Assembly (NCBI GenBank): GCA_964573885.1
Contig: CAZNLL010000038.1
Span: 1-28,129, forward strand
Source of the DNA: CAZNLL01 sp964573885
Lineage (GTDB): Bacteria > Desulfobacterota > DSM-4660 > Desulfatiglandales > Desulfatiglandaceae
DNA: 28,129 nucleotides
Reading direction: 5' to 3'
Below are positions 23,269-28,129 of this stretch, piece by piece (within the stretch, counting starts at the first letter, position 1; each line of letters begins with the position of its first letter). A model generated the notes under the pieces. That model did no database searches, was not told the origin of the DNA, and saw only the letters and a list, made by a program, of their open reading frames with translations. The position numbers and the translations under genes were made by a program.

Positions 23269-24495
23269 ATGCGGGTTGGTGTGGGGTGGTGCAACGAGAA
23301 GGAAGCCCTGTCCTCAGGCAAGAAGGCGGCCCTGAGGGCCATAGAAAACGGCAATATTCAAAGGCCTGATCTGGTCTTTGCCTTCTGCTCGGGCCGTCAT
23401 GACCACGGGGTGTTTCTTGACGGCCTGCGGTCTGTGGTGGGGCCTGAAATTCCCGTGGTCGGCGGGTCCGCCGTCGGTGTTATCACCAATGATTTCCTTT
23501 CTTACAGAGGCTGTCCTGCGGGGGTGGCCCTGATCCAGGCCAATGAGACCCGTTTCAGGGTCTCCGCCGTGGGGGATCTGGATAAGGATGCCAGGGCCGC
23601 AGGAAGGAGGCTGGTGGAAAGCCTGGGCGTGGACGAAGAGGACAAACTGCTGCTGGTTCTTTACGACTCCATTAAAATTCCCCAAAAATCCGGCTCACCC
23701 CCTGAACTCAATGCCTCGTCACCGCTCCTCGAAGGCATAGGAGAGGAAGGGTGGCCTGTCCCCGTCATCGGGGCGGGATTTGTGGGAGACTTTCAATTCA
23801 GACGGACCCGACAGTTTTGCGGGGCATACGTATCGGATCAGAGTGTGGTGGGGGTCATGGTGGGCGGAGGGTGCACGCCCTATTATCGCATCATGCACGG
23901 CTGCATGCCTTTGGACGGCCTTTATCATACCATCACGAGGATGGAGGATGACACCATTTATGAGGTGGACGGAAGCCCTGTGGTGGAAGCGATTGATGGT
24001 CTGTATGGGCACAAGGAGTGGCGGGAAGAGAAGCCGGTGAGTCTCTTGACAATCGGTATGAATCATGGAAAAAGGTTTGAAAGACCCAGAGAAGGACACT
24101 ATGTCAACCGCCTGATTACGGGCGTTCTGCCCGGGGGACAGGGCATCCGCATTTTTGAACCGGACCTCGAAACAGGTCAAGAGATCCAGTTCATGCTGCG
24201 GGATTCATTGAGGATGCTGGAATCCACCAATACCAACTGTGCTGAGCTTTTGGCTCAAATCGAGGAAGAGGGCAGAAAGCCCCTTTTCGGGATGTATCTT
24301 GACTGTGCCGGCAGGACGGGGGAACAGTCCAACGTCCTTTTTGAAGAGGCCCTGGAAGTACAGCGGGCCCTCAACCGGCGGGATATACCCCTTATAGGCT
24401 TTTATTCGGGCGTTGAAATCGCCCCCCTCCTTGGAAGACCGAGGGGGCTGGACTGGACGGGCGTGCTTGTGGTCCTTGCCGGAGAAGGATCATGA
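23269..24495 (+). CDS. FIST-domain sensor protein
   Basis: The start at 23269 gives 408 residues beginning MRVGVGWCNEKEALSSGKKA, the usual opening of FIST proteins, with GGAG five bases upstream; a start at 23230 has no properly spaced site. The N-terminal FIST domain covers about 1-210 (DLVFAFCSGRHDHGVFLDGL, VVGGSAVGVITNDF, VPVIGAGFVGDF). The FIST_C domain covers about 220-385 (YEVDGSPVVEAIDGLYG, MYLDCAGRTGE). It ends with IGFYSGVEIAPLLGRPRGLD. FIST proteins are cytoplasmic ligand sensors; NosP-type members bind haem and NO and regulate a partner kinase. The stop overlaps the start of a histidine kinase gene, so a sensor-kinase pairing is likely. The ligand is unknown. Confidence 0.92.
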   Translation: MRVGVGWCNEKEALSSGKKAALRAIENGNIQRPDLVFAFCSGRHDHGVFLDGLRSVVGPEIPVVGGSAVGVITNDFLSYRGCPAGVALIQANETRFRVSAVGDLDKDARAAGRRLVESLGVDEEDKLLLVLYDSIKIPQKSGSPPELNASSPLLEGIGEEGWPVPVIGAGFVGDFQFRRTRQFCGAYVSDQSVVGVMVGGGCTPYYRIMHGCMPLDGLYHTITRMEDDTIYEVDGSPVVEAIDGLYGHKEWREEKPVSLLTIGMNHGKRFERPREGHYVNRLITGVLPGGQGIRIFEPDLETGQEIQFMLRDSLRMLESTNTNCAELLAQIEEEGRKPLFGMYLDCAGRTGEQSNVLFEEALEVQRALNRRDIPLIGFYSGVEIAPLLGRPRGLDWTGVLVVLAGEGS

Positions 24496-25781
24496 CGGAA
24501 GACTCCAACCGCTCCCACGAATATGCCCGATTGGAACGTCGTCTCAAGGAATGCGAAGCGGAGGTGCAGTACTATAAGGGAATTGCAGCGGTATCCGGAA
24601 AGAGGCACTTGCGGGAACTCGACCAGCTCTCAAGGCTTATTGCGGAACAAAGGCGGGCGGAGGCGGCCCTGCGTAAGAGCGAGGAGAAGTACCGGTCCAT
24701 TCTTGAGAGCATGGAAGAAGGCTACTTTGAGGTCGACCTGGAAGGGAACATGGTTTTTTTCAATGATTCCGTGTGCCGGATCCTGGAATACTCCCGGGAG
24801 GAATTGGCGGGTATGAACAACCGCCGATATGCCTCTGCAGATACCTCCAAAAAGATGTTTCGCATCTTTAACGAGATTTACAGGACAGGGAACCCCGCCA
24901 AAATCACGGATTACGAGGTCATCACCAAGAAGGGGGACACAAAGATCCTTGAGCTTTCCACCTCGCTCATGAAGGGCGCGGGCAACGAGCCCACGGGATT
25001 CAGGGGGGTTGCCAGGGACGTGACCGAGCGAAGGCGCACAGAACAGGCCCTTGTGAGCGCCTCCAAAGAACTCGAACAGACCAAGGACATGCTGGTCCAT
25101 TCTGAGAAACTGGCCGCCCTGGGCCGGGTCACGGCGGGTGTAGCCCATGAGATACTCAACCCCTTGAACATTATATCCATGAGACTTCAGTTGCTGGGGA
25201 TGGCCAAAGACCTGCCGGAAGAAGCCCAGGCGGCCCTGAGGGTCTGCAGGGACCAAATGGGACGGATCCTTGAGATTACAAAAGATCTCGGTCAGTTCTC
25301 TCGAATCACCCAAAAACACTTCGTCCCAAGCGATTTGAACAAGATGGTCGAAGGGGTTCTGAACCTCTCTTCGCCTCATCTGAAGCAGGAGGGCATCAAG
25401 CCCCGTGTAGAGTATCGCCCTGACCTGCCCAGGGTCTCTATGGATATAGACAGGATGAATCAGGTCATCTTGAATGTCTTTTCAAATGCCACCGCGGCCA
25501 TGAAGGGCCGGAAGACCAAGGAACTGCGTGTATCCACAGGGTTGAACCCTGATGGATCTGTGCGACTGGTTATCTCGGATACAGGCACGGGAATTGCGGA
25601 GGATGACCTGGGAAGCATTTTTGACCCCTTTTTTACGACCAAGGCCCCCGGGCAGGGGACGGGGCTGGGACTTTTCATCTCTTATAGTATTGTACAAGAG
25701 CATGGAGGGAAGATGTGGGCGGAAAACAACTCCCGGGGAGGGGCCTCGTTCTTTATTGAATTGCCGGGACCTGAGCGTTAA
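24492..25781 (+). CDS. Soluble PAS-domain histidine kinase, partner of the FIST protein
   Basis: The 429-residue kinase starts at 24492 in an ATGA overlap with the FIST gene. It has no membrane segment. Residues 10-65 are a charged coiled coil; a PAS domain with its C-terminal cap spans about 65-185 (SILESMEEGYFEVDLEG to GVARDVTERRR). The phospho-acceptor is His219 in AGVAHEILNPLNIISM, an NtrB-like H-box. The ATPase domain has an N-box around 320-335 (MNQVILNVFSNATAAM), ISDTGTGI and GTGLGLFISYSIV. It would autophosphorylate and pass phosphate to a receiver, most simply the one encoded next. Confidence 0.95.
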   Translation: MTEDSNRSHEYARLERRLKECEAEVQYYKGIAAVSGKRHLRELDQLSRLIAEQRRAEAALRKSEEKYRSILESMEEGYFEVDLEGNMVFFNDSVCRILEYSREELAGMNNRRYASADTSKKMFRIFNEIYRTGNPAKITDYEVITKKGDTKILELSTSLMKGAGNEPTGFRGVARDVTERRRTEQALVSASKELEQTKDMLVHSEKLAALGRVTAGVAHEILNPLNIISMRLQLLGMAKDLPEEAQAALRVCRDQMGRILEITKDLGQFSRITQKHFVPSDLNKMVEGVLNLSSPHLKQEGIKPRVEYRPDLPRVSMDIDRMNQVILNVFSNATAAMKGRKTKELRVSTGLNPDGSVRLVISDTGTGIAEDDLGSIFDPFFTTKAPGQGTGLGLFISYSIVQEHGGKMWAENNSRGGASFFIELPGPER

Positions 25782-25819
25782 GCGGCGACGTGTCCTTTTA
25801 TGACGAAAGCGAGGGCGCC

Positions 25820-26188
25820 ATGGAACGAATCCTGGTGGTGGACGATGAAATAGAAATCTGCAATATCCTCAAGGAATTCTTCAGCCTCAAAGGCTACGAG
25901 GTGCACACCGCCCTTGATGGGCCCACCGCCGTCAACAAGGTAAGGGAGGTGAAGCCCCATATCATATTGCTCGATATCATCATGCCCGGGATGGGGGGGA
26001 TCGAGACGCTCAAGGAGATCAAAAAGGTGGATCCCGAAGCCGGGGTGATTATGGTCACGGCGGTTGCAGATAACGAGGTGGCCAGAAAGACCTTGGAGCT
26101 TGGGGCCTATGACTATATTACCAAACCCATGGACCTGGATTATCTCGAGACCGTTGTGGCCGTAAAGATCCTGGATCTCTTGGGCTAG
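25820..26188 (+). CDS. Single-domain response regulator (CheY-like receiver)
   Basis: The chosen ATG at 25820 gives 122 residues and starts MERILVVDDE as receivers do, with GAGG five bases upstream; a GTG at 25790 is possible. The acidic pair is Asp8-Asp9, the phosphorylation site Asp52 (LLDIIMPG), the switch Thr80 (MVTA) and the conserved Lys102 (ITKPMD). No output domain follows, so it must act by protein contact or as a phosphorelay intermediate. Position after the FIST-coupled kinase makes it the likely target. A second histidine kinase lies two genes on and could also share it. Confidence 0.93.
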   Translation: MERILVVDDEIEICNILKEFFSLKGYEVHTALDGPTAVNKVREVKPHIILLDIIMPGMGGIETLKEIKKVDPEAGVIMVTAVADNEVARKTLELGAYDYITKPMDLDYLETVVAVKILDLLG

Positions 26189-26247
26189 TTCCCGTCCGTT
26201 CGTGGGCTTTGTTTCATCATCCCCGGGCAAGGGGGGCAGGGCGAAAC

Positions 26248-26901
26248 ATGGAAAAGGCACGCAGCCATTATTGGCAAAGGCGACTGAAAAATATCAAAGA
26301 AGCCTTGGAGAAAAACGGCTTTGACGTCTACCTGGCGGACGATACGGCCCAAGCCAGAAGGGTGGTCGAGGAGGAGATCCTCCCCGGGGTAAATCCCGGG
26401 AGCGTCGCCTGGGGAGGCTCCATGACCTTTCTTTCTACAGGAATCTATGAGAGCATCAAGGAGAGAACCGACTGGGATGTGGTGGATACCTTTGAAAAGG
26501 GGCTCCGCGAAGAAGAAAAGCTGGACCGGAGGAGACGGGCGCTTTTTGTAGACCTCTTTATCACGGGAACCAACGCGGTCACCGAGAAAGGCCAGCTTGT
26601 CAACCTCGACATGTATGGTAACCGTGTTGCGGCCATTACCTTCGGTCCCCGGTATGTGTTGATCCTCTTAGGCCGCAACAAGTTGGTGGCGGATCTTGAA
26701 GGGGCCATGGCTCGGATCAAGGACTACGCCGCTCCTATTAACGCCATGCGTCTTGACAAGAAGACCCCTTGTGCTCAGACCTCCTTTTGTGAAGAGTGCA
26801 CCAGTCCGGATCGGATCTGCAATACCTGGATCATCACCGAGAAGTCCTTCCCCCCGAAGCGGGTGAAGGTGGTATTGATCGACCAGGATCTGGGGATTTA
26901 A
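26248..26901 (+). CDS. LUD-domain protein (LutC/YkgG family)
   Basis: The ATG at 26248 gives 217 residues with GGCAGGG upstream. The LUD (DUF162) pattern is clear: HYWQRRLKNIKEALEKNGFD at the N-terminus, SVAWGGSMTF, LFVDLFITGTNAVTEKGQLV, NLDMYGNRVAAITFGP, then KTPCAQTSFCEECTSPDRIC with four cysteines near the C-terminus, as in the stand-alone deltaproteobacterial members. Relatives include LutC of lactate utilisation, but this type occurs without lutA/lutB and its role is unknown; the cysteines may bind a metal or cluster. It lies between a receiver and a second histidine kinase, which is unusual. Confidence 0.9.
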   Translation: MEKARSHYWQRRLKNIKEALEKNGFDVYLADDTAQARRVVEEEILPGVNPGSVAWGGSMTFLSTGIYESIKERTDWDVVDTFEKGLREEEKLDRRRRALFVDLFITGTNAVTEKGQLVNLDMYGNRVAAITFGPRYVLILLGRNKLVADLEGAMARIKDYAAPINAMRLDKKTPCAQTSFCEECTSPDRICNTWIITEKSFPPKRVKVVLIDQDLGI

Positions 26902-26959
26902 AAAAGCGGTGATGGGAGGCCCCCTTTATCCCCCAGGAACGGGCCGGCAGGTAAAGGTC

Positions 26960-28129
26960 ATGAAGGATTACCGGAAATCAAGAGAGAATGCCTCGGCGTC
27001 GCCTGAAAGGATGATCGTCAAGGGGGAGGCCATTAGGGACTGGGAACAGGCCCAACAGGCTTTTGGCGAGAGTGAGGCGAGATACAGAAAGCTTTATGAA
27101 CAGGCGAGAAAGGAAGAGCAACTCTATCGTTCCCTGATCCATTCCTCTGCCGACGCAATCGTCATATACGATATGGAGGGGAGGGCCAGGTACGTGAGCC
27201 CTTCCTTCAGCGAGGTCTTCGGGTGGAGCCTGGAAGAACTGGAGGGCCGTCAGATACCTTTTCTGCCCGGTTTTGAAAAAGACAGGACCATGGCCATTAT
27301 CACGGATCTCATTGAAAACGGTACACCCTGTCGCGGTTTTGAGACAAGACGTTTTACAAAAGACGGCCGGCTTCTGGATATGAGTATCAGCGCCTCCCGA
27401 TATGATGATCACCAGGGGAAGCCCGCGGGCATGCTTGTCATGCTTCGTGACATCTCGGAGCGCAAGCGGCTGGAAGCCCAGCTCAGAAAGGCCCAGAAGA
27501 TGGAGGCCATCGGGACCCTGGCGGGCGGCGTTGCTCACGATTTCAACAATATCCTCCAGGTCATATCCGGGTATGTGGAGATTCTGTTGCTCAACAAGGG
27601 CAAAGAGGATCCGGATTCCGAAAAGCTGGGGGCCGTCGCCAGATCCGTGGACAAGGCAAGCGACCTTGTGAGGCAACTTCTCACCTTCAGCCGTGAGGTG
27701 GAAAGCGAGCTGGGGATGGTGGATCTCAACCAGGAGGTGAAGCAGGTCTCCGGAATGCTGGAGAGGGCCATCCCCAAGATGGTTCACATTGAACTGGCAC
27801 TGAATCCGGATCTTGAGGCCGTGAGCGGGGATCCCGTGCAGATTCAGCAGATCATGATGAACCTGGCGGTTAATGCAAGGGACGCCATGCCTGAAGGGGG
27901 CACGCTGTCTTTCAGGACCGAAAAGGTCTTTTTGGACGACCGCTATTGCAGGATCCATCTGGGCGTCACCCCGGGCGAATACGCCCTGTTGACCATTTCG
28001 GACACCGGCCAAGGCATGGACGAGGAGGTGATGGAACACCTCTTTGAACCCTTTTTTACCACCAAGGACACGGGAGGGGGGACCGGACTCGGTCTGGCCA
28101 CGGTTTACGGGATCGTAGAGAACCACGGA
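26960..28129 (+). CDS. PAS-domain histidine kinase, cut by the right edge
   Basis: The frame is open from the ATG at 26960 to the window end (390 codons). Residues 1-55 form a charged helix (SEARYRKLYEQARKEEQLYR). A PAS domain spans about 55-175 (ADAIVIYDMEGRARYVSPSF to VMLRDISERKRLEA). The H-box LAGGVAHDFNNILQVISGY carries His193, and the ATPase domain shows QQIMMNLAVNARDAM, ISDTGQGMDEEV and TGLGLATVYGIVENHG. No membrane segment is seen. The HDFNN class is often followed by an attached receiver domain, which here would lie beyond the edge. It is in line with the FIST block and has a 58-base gap after the LUD gene. Confidence 0.92.
   Translation, partial: MKDYRKSRENASASPERMIVKGEAIRDWEQAQQAFGESEARYRKLYEQARKEEQLYRSLIHSSADAIVIYDMEGRARYVSPSFSEVFGWSLEELEGRQIPFLPGFEKDRTMAIITDLIENGTPCRGFETRRFTKDGRLLDMSISASRYDDHQGKPAGMLVMLRDISERKRLEAQLRKAQKMEAIGTLAGGVAHDFNNILQVISGYVEILLLNKGKEDPDSEKLGAVARSVDKASDLVRQLLTFSREVESELGMVDLNQEVKQVSGMLERAIPKMVHIELALNPDLEAVSGDPVQIQQIMMNLAVNARDAMPEGGTLSFRTEKVFLDDRYCRIHLGVTPGEYALLTISDTGQGMDEEVMEHLFEPFFTTKDTGGGTGLGLATVYGIVENHG

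Noticed and set aside
26978..28126. Open minus-strand frame at the right edge
   Set aside because: The opposite strand encodes a clear histidine kinase with all its motifs, so this frame is a shadow.

Overview
The window reads as bacterial chromosome: GC-rich, densely packed and mostly housekeeping. Several traits suggest a deltaproteobacterium-like anaerobe (Desulfobacterota): an archaeal-type Thi4 thiazole synthase paired with ThiE, a very acidic protein with a FrzS-like amphipathic C-terminal tail, a DUF3568 lipoprotein, a LUD-domain protein, and FIST and PAS histidine-kinase signalling genes. This assignment is inference from gene content. No mobile element, CRISPR array, rRNA or phage gene was seen.

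Layout. (1) 1-985 (-): a gene entering from the left edge encodes an in-frame PgsB/PgsW chimera, the oddest gene here. (2) 1310-2632 (-): a GalT-family nucleotidyltransferase and tRNA-Arg(CCG). (3) 2727-7355 (+): a promoter, the acidic tail protein and a strong terminator, then valS overlapping nadC. (4) 7369-8385 (-): speE with a clear promoter, convergent with nadC. (5) 8463-12259 (+): an unrecognised protein, a 41-residue Lys/Arg-rich protein, a SpoU-family RNA methyltransferase, a lipoprotein, and a secreted trypsin-like protease with a duplicated cysteine-containing C-terminal domain. (6) 12264-16400 (-): ileS-lspA-lgt from one promoter, covering isoleucyl-tRNA synthesis and lipoprotein maturation. 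(7) 16437-18557: a DUF3568 lipoprotein (+), a coupled pair of small genes (-), and a sugar isomerase-like TIM barrel (+), the last two transcribed from overlapping divergent promoters. (8) 18584-22537 (+): thi4-thiE-DHH phosphoesterase-mgtE, behind an extended -10 promoter and a leader that can fold in two exclusive ways. (9) 22565-22937 (+): a tiny lipoprotein, followed by a gene-free stretch with strong GC hairpins. (10) 23269-28129 (+): a soluble signalling block of FIST protein, PAS histidine kinase, single-domain receiver, LUD protein and a second PAS histidine kinase cut by the right edge.

How the genes work together. Lgt and LspA process lipoproteins, and the window itself encodes three lipobox-bearing proteins. 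Thi4 and ThiE would supply the thiazole and the coupling step of thiamine phosphate synthesis without ThiG/ThiH. FIST, histidine kinase and receiver are arranged as ligand sensor, kinase and phospho-acceptor, with start/stop overlap between the first two. The items most worth following up are the PgsB-PgsW fusion, the Thi4 lacking Cys or His at its sulfur position, the Thi4 leader, the tandem protease domain and the FIST/LUD kinase block.
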